Assembly (NCBI GenBank): GCA_035772405.1
Contig: JAYKKM010000054.1
Span: 2,950,001 to 3,014,000, forward strand
Length of the DNA stretch: 64,000 nucleotides
Reading direction: 5' to 3'
Source: Chrysogorgia sp. JL179-B06
Taxonomy: Eukaryota; Cnidaria; Anthozoa; Scleralcyonacea; Chrysogorgiidae
This document shows, one piece after another, positions 1-8,256 of the stretch (position 1 is the first letter of the stretch; every line of letters begins with the position of its first letter). The notes under the pieces were generated by a model, which was not told where the DNA came from, made no database searches, and was given only the letters and a program-made list of their open reading frames with translations. The position numbers and the translations under genes are program-made.

Positions 1-205
1 TAAAAAATAGAAAGTGTCGTTTCAACATTTTCACAAATTTGTCAAATCACATTTAAAAAATAGTCGTTTAAACATTTTTACAAATTTATGTGTCGTAAAA
101 GTGTCTCACGCGTGATAAAATTGCCACCTGTTATGCAAATTAGGTTATTGCCACCTGTTAATAATAGATTAGTCCGTTTGTTCACTATTTTCAGTGTTTG
201 TCGCC
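1..205. repeat. E1 left terminal inverted repeat (inner part only)
   Basis: Reverse complement of 17041-17182 plus the coding edge of the 172-aa gene. It carries the same tract (aaaatagaaagtgtcg, then acgcgtgataaaattgcc). The left copy differs by an internal duplication of about 27 bp, with ttgccacctgtta occurring twice at 119-160. The inner boundary is near 205-213, inside the end of the PolB frame, so repeat DNA encodes the last residues of terminal genes. Confidence 0.9.
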
Positions 206-3200
206 TCTCACTTCAATGTTTTTGTGACCATACGCGTAGGAGTCAATACCATTTTCTAAAAGGTATCGTTTATCATCAAAACAGGATAGCGACACTTTAT
301 TAATTTCGTAACTACCGAGCTGATGTTTGACACTTCTAATGGTCTTCATTGTGTGTCGCAACTGTTTCTGCTCGAGTAACACACTTTTGTAATCTTCGTG
401 TCTGATTACTTTTTTAATTATATTTTTTCTAATACCCTTAGCGGTTTTCCCGCCGCCTCCACCCTCTTTCAAATAGCTGTACATTTTACTGCGCAACCCG
501 ACGAACTCGACAATTGGCGTCCCAGCGCACTCGTCCTTCATCTTCCCAATAACTTTCTTATTCTCTCTAAAAAAGAATGGGCTGTCTGCAGGATAGTCGC
601 TATTATCAAACTTTTCGCACTCCATCATAAAGTCGGAATAAACGTCGTCAGTTTTGATTGAGTACAACAGACTGTCAGTGTCGGTGAAGTGCAATCTGCA
701 GGTGTTGCTAGAGTACTTTTTCATAATATAATTGTAGTGAAAATTGTACATCAGCGTTTTACTCAAGTCTAGTATGCACATACCCACATATGCAGGTCTA
801 TTTAGTGTCAACGTTTCTTTAACTTTGTGGACAGCAACTAAGTTCTCGCTAAATATCTTGCAAGACACAAACGTTGGCTTTGAGACAAGCTTTTTAAATT
901 TCTCCGCAGTGGTCACTAATCTTACGTCCACACGCTTCCTCAAGTTTTCCATCGTTTTTCCGAACACACTGTTGTTCATCAACTTGAAGAAGTCCTTCTC
1001 AAAAGCGTTCTTAGCCGCAGTTCTTTTGACTGTGTTAAAGTCGATGTACTTGCCTAGCCACTTGGACTGGTCAAACTGCAGGACCCTGTGAATCTTATTG
1101 ATTTTTAATCCAAGATCCATGTACAACTGCAGATTTCCGTAGTGGCACACATACTTTTTTTTGTCCATCAAATTAGTCACCAGCTTCTTCACACCACCAA
1201 CACTCACGTTAAACTTATTTTTGATTTTCGTGCAGTACTCTGACAACATGTCAACGGTTATCTCCATCTTCTCGGGAGCCAACGGGTAATCGTTGTGTAG
1301 GTCATGCAAATGGGCTTGGTACTCCAAGTCAACTTCAAGCAGTAAGCCCTTTTTGCTATTGTTGTGATAGTCGCATAGATTAACTTTTTCTATTTCTTTC
1401 TCAGTCAACCACTTGAAGCCGCCCGTGGGTAGACTTCGACTCATTGCCCATCCATACAAGTTGTTGGCGTCAAGGTACATCAAATACTTCGACTCTTGCT
1501 CTTTGTCATACCCTTCCATGTACTTATTATTCGCTACGCCATGTCTGTTGCATATGTAGCTCACACCACCACGCATACCTAGTTCTACGAACTGGAACAT
1601 GTCGATGTCGGACAATAACTCAAGCTCCACTCCAGTCATCTTCAGCATGGCGTCCCAAGCCAACCCAGGCGATGTGAAATAATGGCAAGGGTCTAGTTTA
1701 TACTCACGGTGACATGTCTTTCTAAAGTTCTCAAAAACGTCGGCAAGCAAGAGCACGTCACTTTTCAAATACAGGTCGTGATACCCACCCATGTTTTCAA
1801 CGTCGAAGTAGTCCCACACATCGATGGCGCGCTCATGCATTTCTTCCGTAATATCTGCGTCATTCAAAATACTGTAAAAGTCCTTTTTGGAGGGTAGCTC
1901 GCATTCGTCAAATTTATCAAAGGAGTCCATATAATCATAGGGATAGACCCCCTTTCTTGTCATTAGTGCCAACCCCTCATCACGAAACACTTCTGACGTG
2001 TATTTGAAAGCGTCCCTTGGTAGGTTCCTCGCCAAGTTGTCTAGACCACTACTCATGAACTGAAAGCTGTCCAAGAATACCAAGTTTTTTCCAAGCATGA
2101 ACGCCATGTACTTCTCCATGTTGTTCGGTATCACGTTTATGTCTTGACCAAACTTGCCAATCTCCTGCATGATGAAATGGCTATCGTAGCCGCGTAAGTT
2201 ATGAAAGATCACAGGAATTTTGTCAGTCAACTTAAAGTTCACGTTACAATCGCGATGTGCAGACCCTCTATACTTACCTGACACGTGACAGTGGTCTCTC
2301 ACTCTAACGTTAGCACCAGTGTACTCAACACTGCAAATATGACAACTCTTAGCCTCGTCAAAGTTCTTCTTATCGGCATCAGTCAGTATCATTTCTTTGT
2401 TAAAGTGACTCTCAGATGTCTCTTTACAATAATTCGGCAATTTCTAACATCTCCCCAACGAACTTGTTGACTGCGTTTTCACCGCGATACACTTTTACTG
2501 GCTTACTGTACTCATTGTCATAGCAACAAACCAGTTTATACCCATAGCCGCAGTCAACATGCCTCTGGTAGGCGTTTGTGTAGCTACACTTGCTCGATGG
2601 TGTTGTTGTGTGCACCTTCTGTGTGATAGCCTCGAAGTCTGCATACACCACAAATGGTACATTTAATTGTCTGCTAAAATTCTCGTATTTCACTTTCGCA
2701 CCTTTTTGCGGCATTTTAATAGCTTGCTTCCCATTAATGACCAAACATACTTCCACATGGCGTTCGAGCACGTCCGCTCGGGTAAAACACTGCAAACAAT
2801 ACCTACAAAAGTGCTTTCTCGCCTCGTGCTTTGTCTGCCGGTGCATGAATTTGTTGAAGTCACGAATATACACATAATGCTTGTTGCCCACGTCATTAGT
2901 TATCAACAGTAGGTCCATATGGTCAGGGTACGTCTCCTTAGAAACGTACACAGGGAATGGCTGCTTACTTTCGTACCCAAAAACATTGATGCTAATTTCG
3001 TTAGCCTTTTCGATCTTGTTGTAATCTTTGAGTGCGACTGGGAAGTCGATTCCGTCATAATTCAACTCACTAACATGTCTGACGTACTTCGACGTTCTGT
3101 CAGAGTTTTTTCCAACAGGAAATTTGTGCGCAAGGTGACACCATCTAAAGCACTCGTTGTCATCATCGTTATTCACGTTTATCAAGCCCTTCATACTGTT

Positions 3201-3845
3201 GCGCAGCTCCTTTGGCAACACAATGTAGCTACTCCCATGCAAAGGTCTGTAAATAGCGACATTGATGTAGTGCGCGTCTATTTTGTCGATAGTCCATCCA
3301 GACCCCTCAGATAACCACCCGGCTATCCGCGTCAAAATCTGCTCCGACCCGCGATTGGCAACACCCTCGATGTCATGCTCGTTAATGACGACGAACGTTT
3401 CGCTGTTAAAGTAGGCAGTTTTGTACGTGGTCTTATCGAGTTCTAAAACTTTCTCAAAAGTGACCTTGACTGTCTCCACCACTTTCATTCCGTTGGTCTC
3501 ACCCAGCTCGCGTCTCAAAAGGTTAGTGACAGCACTTCTACTACCATTTACCTGATTGATGTCTCTGTCATCAATTACCTCGACTCCATAAGACCTTGTG
3601 AACCCTCTCAGTGCTCGATCCAACAGATGCGTTGACGACGTGTCGCTACGGTCTTCAACTGTGGGTTGTGTTTCTTGGTCTCCAAAAAAGCCGTGAACGT
3701 TGGTCGCTCTATCTGTTAGTAGGTTCACAGCGTCTGCATTTGTGTAGCTACCTCGAGTCGCGCCAGTTCTAACGAGTTTCTTATGCGTTCGCCCACCAAC
3801 CTCGACTTGTCTTTTTGTCAGTGGGGTTTTCACAGTCCGACTCAT
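191..3845 (-). pseudogene. polB: Protein-primed family B DNA polymerase of E1, frame-broken
   Basis: Replicative polymerase of the element. Two overlapping minus-strand frames (3845-2424, then 2440-191) together match the intact 1203-aa E2 protein end to end. A single-base length difference relative to E2 near 2430 breaks the frame, just before the zinc-binding motif resembling endonuclease VII (C-x2-C, then RDHCH and YRGSAH..CN). Visible motifs are exonuclease-like YADFEA, exo II YDSHF, polymerase A-like YLDANNLYGWAMS, B-like NNSVFGKTMEN and C motif DTDS. The start ATG at 3845 is preceded by TATA-like sequence. The C-terminus (…VRGDKH) differs from E2 because the frame runs into the terminal repeat. 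Recent decay is likely because no other disruption was seen. Confidence 0.93.
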
Positions 3846-3855
3846 TGGCTTATAC

Positions 3856-4419
3856 TTATACTACACTTTTTTTCTTAGCCCACTCGTTGTAATAACGATC
3901 GCCACTTTCGCACCACCCCAACTTTGGATACACCACCCCAAACAAATTATCGTCAAACAAGTCTTTCACCTTCCCGTCTTTGAGGTCTGACACCTTCTTG
4001 AGTGTCTCGACTCGTCTTCTATGACACAACCTAATAATGTAGTACCCGTATCTGCTGACGTTTCTACCCTTTATCAAATTGCATGAGTACAACACGTTGA
4101 CAACTTTCAAGAAGTCCTCTTTTATCAACTCAAGGTGCTCACCCTTCACAACGTTCCGTAGTCTCCTCCCCATCCACCAAGACCGTTTGTGGACGCTTTT
4201 TGGTCGCGTGAGCCTCATGTCGCTGTAACTCTGAGTGTAACCCCATTCGATGTCACCACACTTTGGGCACGCGTACCCACCACATTCAGTCACATTTTTC
4301 ACAATGTCACAATCCGAGCAGTAGTAGAGCCTAGGGGTGCCTCCGCACTCGACTTGTGTCTCACTCGCGATTTCGTCAATTGTGTAGCCGTAACTCATCT
4401 GCCTCATAAGTTTGTCCAT
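3856..4419 (-). CDS. Zinc-ribbon protein, VLTF3-like candidate
   Basis: Product of 187 aa from the ATG at 4419 (an in-frame GTG at 4422 is not needed). The N-terminal third has paired CSDC and CPKCG motifs spaced like a zinc ribbon. It is followed by a basic, tryptophan-containing stretch (HKRSWWMGRRL) and a helical C-terminal half. This layout recalls the late transcription factor VLTF3 family of large DNA viruses, but the match is by architecture only. It lies directly upstream of PolB on the same strand, 10 bp apart, so it may be co-transcribed. It could equally be another DNA-binding zinc-ribbon protein. Conserved in E2 at 34697-35275. Confidence 0.8.
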   Translation of the reverse strand: MDKLMRQMSYGYTIDEIASETQVECGGTPRLYYCSDCDIVKNVTECGGYACPKCGDIEWGYTQSYSDMRLTRPKSVHKRSWWMGRRLRNVVKGEHLELIKEDFLKVVNVLYSCNLIKGRNVSRYGYYIIRLCHRRRVETLKKVSDLKDGKVKDLFDDNLFGVVYPKLGWCESGDRYYNEWAKKKSVV

Positions 4420-4447
4420 CACTCTTATACTACTCCAACATTTTTTT

Positions 4448-4867
4448 TTACCGAGTGAGCACCCACACCGCTATTCCACTACCCAAACCTAGCGCGCTAA
4501 CAAACAATAATTGGTATTCCTTCATTTCCGCACTCGGTTGGTAGTAATCCGCAACCCTCGGACTCTCAGTGAACACTCGTCCGCTGTAGTGAATGGTCAT
4601 TACGTTTCTAAGTTCTTCCAACGCATGATTTGTGTCGTTGATGTCAGCATTAGCGTCAGAGAGCCGTTGTCGTAAACGCTGGATCTTATCTTTCTTAGCG
4701 ACCTCATTCTCATACCACACTTCTTTCGCACTGGCTAGCTGCTCCAACGCATGGTTGTGTCTTTTCATCTCAGCTTCATAGCCCGTGTGATTAAACTTTG
4801 AAAACATAAAGCCAGCGCCTGCGAAAGCCACTGCATTAAATATCCCTCCAGCCACGACACTCGCCAT
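4448..4867 (-). CDS. Small membrane protein with central coiled coil
   Basis: Product of 139 aa. A glycine/alanine-rich hydrophobic segment sits at about residues 4-22, a long charged helix typical of a coiled coil at about 30-90, and a second hydrophobic segment at about 118-137 ending in a basic residue. Two membrane spans flanking a coiled coil suggest an integral membrane or capsid-internal protein. Function is not recognised. It is 4 bp from the next minus-strand gene and the order is the same in E2 (34251-34670). Confidence 0.8.
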   Translation of the reverse strand: MASVVAGGIFNAVAFAGAGFMFSKFNHTGYEAEMKRHNHALEQLASAKEVWYENEVAKKDKIQRLRQRLSDANADINDTNHALEELRNVMTIHYSGRVFTESPRVADYYQPSAEMKEYQLLFVSALGLGSGIAVWVLTR

Positions 4868-4871
4868 TAAC

Positions 4872-5114
4872 TTACGTTGATTTGAATGGGTCTGTCGGTA
4901 TCCACTTTTTCGATTGCGCCCATTTTACTAGCAGCGTTCCTGCACCAACAGCTGCAGCAAGTTTCACTGTGCCTTTAACTGTCTCTGGTGTTCCCAATGG
5001 TTCTCCCAAAGCCTTTTTAGAAATCATACTCGCTGCCACAGCACCAGTCGTGACAAGTAGCGCATCGTACAGTTCGTTCATAAGTTCTTTTCGATCGATC
5101 GCAGTCATATACAT
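4872..5114 (-). CDS. Small alanine-rich membrane protein, unknown
   Basis: Product of 80 aa with hydrophobic alanine/glycine-rich stretches at about residues 17-33 and 47-63 and a basic end (QSKKW). Almost identical in E2 (34004-34246). It sits in a compact run of three small membrane genes leading towards PolB. The function cannot be assigned from sequence. Confidence 0.8.
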   Translation of the reverse strand: MYMTAIDRKELMNELYDALLVTTGAVAASMISKKALGEPLGTPETVKGTVKLAAAVGAGTLLVKWAQSKKWIPTDPFKST

Positions 5115-5129
5115 TGTCGTGTGTTTTGT

Positions 5130-5474
5130 TCAAGAATCAAATGTGTCTAACGCTGGACGACAAGTTCTACGATTTTCTGACGTGCTAACCACAGTGCTCA
5201 CAGGCTCTAATCGTGTCTCTTTTTCACTGCTAATTGTGTACCATAGCGAAGCAGCGGCAATGATAACACCAAGTGTCCCAACAATGTAACCATAGCTCCA
5301 CTCACTACCCTGTTCTTCGTTGACTATCGTTTCACGCATTTTCTTTTCTTTCGCAGCTTTCGATATCTCAGCCAACTTTTTACCAGCAGCGACGCGCTTT
5401 GGGTCCTTCACCTTAACACTTTTCACGTCAGCTGTGATCTTCGCTTCAACAGCCGTCTGTGAGTCCTCAGCCAT
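5130..5474 (-). CDS. Small single-span membrane protein, unknown
   Basis: Product of 114 aa. The N-terminal half is lysine/alanine-rich and probably helical. One membrane span lies at about residues 61-80 (GYIVGTLGVIIAAASLWY), followed by a Ser/Thr-rich tail. First gene of the leftward cluster, starting beside the divergent control region 5475-5590. E2 homologue (33659-33988) is 5 aa shorter in the tail. Probably a virion or assembly membrane protein; this is inference. Confidence 0.8.
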   Translation of the reverse strand: MAEDSQTAVEAKITADVKSVKVKDPKRVAAGKKLAEISKAAKEKKMRETIVNEEQGSEWSYGYIVGTLGVIIAAASLWYTISSEKETRLEPVSTVVSTSENRRTCRPALDTFDS

Positions 5475-5590
5475 CTAATACACTATCACGTGTTATCTTA
5501 CTCACAGTTGACCTCACAGGTGTCTCACAGATGACCTCACAGGTATCTCACAGACTAAAAATTAGGATTTTTTTCTGAGAGTATAACATA
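5475..5590. promoter_or_regulatory. Divergent intergenic control region with direct repeats (E1)
   Basis: The only sizeable gap between divergent genes in the left half. It holds two tandem copies of a 22-23-bp unit (core ACCTCACAGGTRTCTC) near 5509-5555, then an AT-rich run and GAGTATAACATA directly before the ATG at 5591. The repeats are kept at the same place in E2 (about 33580-33630), which supports a regulatory role such as operator or bidirectional promoter. Confidence 0.6.
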
Positions 5591-6325
5591 ATGACTCAAG
5601 CCCGAGAAATTAGCGAAGAAGTTATTGACCGCTTGCTGAGAACGGCCTTTGTCAGTGTGTCTACCCCACAAGACGCCTCTGGGCCTAGCGTCTTAAACAA
5701 GTACTTCTCAACATACACACTGTTCGACCCTGACCCTGAAGGGCAACCAAAACGGCTTAGCTCTCAGGTCCGCCATACGAGGTATCATCTCGACGCTTGG
5801 ATCGATCTTCGAGAGGAGAGAGCCAACGAGCTTGCTGATACATTAGCTGACATAATCCCTGTGTGGTGTTACTCATCATTCAAGTACCTTATGTTAGCAA
5901 GTGATGTCTACTTGAACAACCCTCGTAGGTCCACAGCCACATTACTCGGTGATTTCCTCCAAGTGTTCTTAGCGACCCTTATGTGGAGACCACGCCCAAC
6001 CAAAGCCAAAGCGTGGCTAGAGCTCGCCGCGAACCGCGACGTTCACGTTTGCAAGGTGGGGTGTAATGAGATACTGGGTGCGGATGACATCAGGGACCAC
6101 GTACTCTCGCCCGCCCACAGACACTTTGCGAGAGACGAAAACGTGTACACCTGTCACCCATGCGGTGTGGCCGCCAACGACCCACTGTATCGCTTGAGAC
6201 ACGAGAGCTCGAGGTCCCATCTTGAAAACTTAGAGCTTCAGCGGATATTTAACAACGAGCAACAGTTGCCGCAACAGGAGAGAACGTTTCTCTGGAGGTA
6301 TAGTAATCATGAAGAAAGTCGGTAA
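5591..6325 (+). CDS. Two-zinc-finger protein, unknown
   Basis: Product of 244 aa. The N-terminal 150 residues have no recognised motif. Two C2H2-like fingers follow: C-x3-C…H-x5-H from about residue 154, and C-x2-C…H-x5-H from about 187. It may bind nucleic acid. The end overlaps the TK start by 17 bp. The E2 copy (229 aa) stops earlier and is separated from TK, so the last 15 residues are specific to E1. The pairing with TK suggests co-expression. Confidence 0.8.
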   Translation: MTQAREISEEVIDRLLRTAFVSVSTPQDASGPSVLNKYFSTYTLFDPDPEGQPKRLSSQVRHTRYHLDAWIDLREERANELADTLADIIPVWCYSSFKYLMLASDVYLNNPRRSTATLLGDFLQVFLATLMWRPRPTKAKAWLELAANRDVHVCKVGCNEILGADDIRDHVLSPAHRHFARDENVYTCHPCGVAANDPLYRLRHESSRSHLENLELQRIFNNEQQLPQQERTFLWRYSNHEESR

Positions 6326-6881
6326 ACTAGAAATCGTGATTGGTCCCATGTTTGCAGGAAAAACGACAGAGACTCTCCGCAGGTTAGTCGCGTTAAGTGA
6401 GTCAGGGCTTAGAGTCCTTTACATGAACAATGCAGGTGACACCAGGCGAACTGACCACGCGTTCTCCACACATCGTCAGACCATTGTCGTTGGATCAGAC
6501 AGTTTACCCGCGAAGTTAGCCACCAACCTTCCGAGTTCTTCCGAGATAGCTGATTACGACGTCATCGGCATTGATGAGGGCCATTGGTACTCTGATCTAC
6601 TCCCAGTTATTCGCGAATATGTCAAAGCTGGCATTCACGTCATTATTTGTGGTCTCATAACAACAGAGCATTTAAAAAGACTTGGTGAACTCGACACGTT
6701 GTTCCCAATGGCAGACGACATCACGTTTCTAAAAGCGTATTGCGCTGTTTGTCGTGACACTCGCGGAACAACTGTTGAAGCGTCATTCACTTGGAGATAT
6801 AATCCAGGACCATCATTTGTTGGTGGTGCTGAGCAATATCGTGCAGTGTGTAGACGTCATCATCCTTCCACACAAAATTAA
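6309..6881 (+). CDS. tk: Thymidine kinase, type II (TK1-like)
   Basis: Phosphorylates thymidine to dTMP for nucleotide supply. Product of 190 aa, the usual length. P-loop GPMFAGKTT is at residues 12-20, a DTR motif at about 44-46, and the Walker B/catalytic GIDEGHW segment at about 87-93, with E90 in the place of the catalytic glutamate. The usual Q after DEG is H here. A second strand VIICGL follows, then a C-x2-C (CAVC) and a late C-x2-HH pair that would form the structural zinc site, with the VGG..QY substrate-loop pattern between them. Conserved in E2. Cytosolic enzyme. The start ATG at 6309 follows GTATAGTAATC. Confidence 0.96.
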   Translation: MKKVGKLEIVIGPMFAGKTTETLRRLVALSESGLRVLYMNNAGDTRRTDHAFSTHRQTIVVGSDSLPAKLATNLPSSSEIADYDVIGIDEGHWYSDLLPVIREYVKAGIHVIICGLITTEHLKRLGELDTLFPMADDITFLKAYCAVCRDTRGTTVEASFTWRYNPGPSFVGGAEQYRAVCRRHHPSTQN

Positions 6882-7119
6882 AGGTGTTCTCGGATACCCC
6901 ACTTTATTAAATTTAGACATTGGTCACACGAGGCGTCCAATGTACCGTAGAAACATTTTTTCACACAGTGGTCAGAAGGTTTGTGAAATAGAGAGAGAAA
7001 TCTTCGCAGACACCTTTATCAAGTTAAAAAAATATCTTTTAAAAACGTTAGAGCAGTTGTCACCTCAAGTGTCGTCTCAACAACGAGAACGAGCGTTAAC
7101 TCGACTCATTACTCACTGT
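6882..7119. other. Convergent intergenic spacer between TK and BRO genes (E1)
   Basis: Non-coding spacer between convergent stop codons. It is recognisably conserved in E2 (31997-32235) but without a shared reading frame. AT-rich tracts at 7025-7045 could serve 3' end formation. No terminator hairpin was identified. Confidence 0.5.
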
Positions 7120-7881
7120 CTAAAAAGTCTCTTTACAGTAGCGTCTCTCGTGGTTACTTAACGCTGATTTATTTTTAAATTTACGAAAACACTGGGAGCA
7201 CTGAAACCCAACGTCAAAGAAATATTTTACTACCGTGGTAATAGCGTCGTCGTATGAGTCGCACAAGAGTGTTAGGTACCCAGCGGATTTGTATCTGAGT
7301 AGCAGAGACTCCTGCTCTTTGGGTGTCTTGCCTGTGCCACCTGGATTCTTGAACTCAATCACGAGTCCGCTGTGCTGTCGGTTTGCATTAGCAATAACTA
7401 AGTCAGGTGTTCCACGTTGGTAACCTTTTTTCCACGAATTTATTCTTTTACTCGAAGTGTCTTGATTCTCACCACAAGCGGCTATCAAAATAGCTTCTGG
7501 ATAGTATTTCCTAAGAAAACCAACGACTTTCGTATGGAGATCGAACTCAGTGATCATCACGAATTGATTGTGTTTGAGACCGACATCAGCTAAACTTTTT
7601 TTAACGCTTGGTAAGACTTCTGTGCGCACCCACCTTCCAAAGTGTTTCGCACGCTCCATTTTACTCGAGAACACTAACGAGTAGACACCAAGTTCGTTGA
7701 TAAACGAGGCCTGCTCTATCTTCATTTTACAATCAGGTTCGACGTGGTCGTTGACTGCATCTTTTGGTCGAGCGTAACCTAGAGCGCTTGCGACTTCTCT
7801 TGCTTTGAACCATATGACACCGTTGTGATTAGCCATCGTGATTTGGTGACCATCGAATAATTGCACTGAGTTGGTTGTCAT
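7120..7881 (-). CDS. BRO-N / PD-(D/E)XK (VRR-NUC-like) nuclease / zinc-finger protein
   Basis: Product of 253 aa from the ATG at 7881, which is the start conserved with E2 and follows CTATAGTA; an upstream in-frame ATG at 7911 is not conserved. Residues about 1-95 form a BRO-N domain (VWFKAREVASALGY-type core, GVYSL, WVR.EVLPS). The middle has a nuclease-like core: GTPDL, then EFKNPGGTGK with a downstream Q, as in VRR-NUC/PD-(D/E)XK enzymes. The last 25 residues are a C2H2-like finger (CSQC…H…C). It probably binds and nicks or cuts DNA; the target is unknown. Confidence 0.9.
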   Translation of the reverse strand: MTTNSVQLFDGHQITMANHNGVIWFKAREVASALGYARPKDAVNDHVEPDCKMKIEQASFINELGVYSLVFSSKMERAKHFGRWVRTEVLPSVKKSLADVGLKHNQFVMITEFDLHTKVVGFLRKYYPEAILIAACGENQDTSSKRINSWKKGYQRGTPDLVIANANRQHSGLVIEFKNPGGTGKTPKEQESLLLRYKSAGYLTLLCDSYDDAITTVVKYFFDVGFQCSQCFRKFKNKSALSNHERRYCKETF

Positions 7882-7900
7882 TACTATAGCCTCACAAAAA

Positions 7901-8041
7901 CTACTCGACATAGGTGTCAGGTTTTTTATAGATCTGGTTTGTTGTGTACCAATGCAGCAGGTGTGTTTTATTAGTCTCCAGTTTTCTACGTCGTCTGAAA
8001 AAGTTTCTAATGTTACGAGCCAGTTTTCTAAGCCAACCCAT
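7901..8041 (-). CDS. Conserved 46-residue arginine-rich peptide
   Basis: ATG at 8041, TAG at 7901-7903, 46 codons. The product starts MGWLRKLARNIRNFF and continues RRRRKL, an amphipathic, strongly basic N-terminus, then a tyrosine/lysine-rich tail (WYTTNQIYKK). E2 has the same frame and length at 31060-31200 with only a few substitutions, so it is very likely a real gene. It lies between the 68-aa gene and the BRO gene. It resembles in general character a DNA-condensing core peptide or a membrane-active peptide; neither is shown. Confidence 0.8.
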   Translation of the reverse strand: MGWLRKLARNIRNFFRRRRKLETNKTHLLHWYTTNQIYKKPDTYVE

Positions 8042-8049
8042 TACATAAC

Positions 8050-8256
8050 TTAGGTCACGTCTCCTACCACTCCCACAGTGTCTAATTCTGGTAACATAAT
8101 AGGTTCGCCATAAGTCTTTTTAGACCTCATACCAATCTCAGCGTGGAGCTCGAGAGTAACGTCACCGCGACCAAATGATCCACCAGCTTTGAACATGTGG
8201 TCAGTCGTCTTATTTATCTTATATATTTCATGAGGTCTCGAAAAACACGCTCCCAT
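8050..8256 (-). CDS. Small protein with N-myristoylation signal
   Basis: Product of 68 aa beginning MGACFSRP, a good N-myristoylation/palmitoylation context (Gly2, Cys4, Ser6). The start codon directly follows the stop of the fibre-like gene (TAAATG). The rest has no known motif. Nearly identical in E2 (69 aa). Probably membrane-associated; role unknown. Confidence 0.8.
   Translation of the reverse strand: MGACFSRPHEIYKINKTTDHMFKAGGSFGRGDVTLELHAEIGMRSKKTYGEPIMLPELDTVGVVGDVT

Noticed and set aside
88..303. 71-aa frame at the left edge
   Set aside because: Lies in the terminal repeat on the opposite strand to the PolB end; a similar shadow appears at 16887-17096 in the right repeat.
6754..7161. 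135-aa frame overlapping the end of TK
   Set aside because: Not conserved in E2, no motif, and TK in another frame is clearly real.
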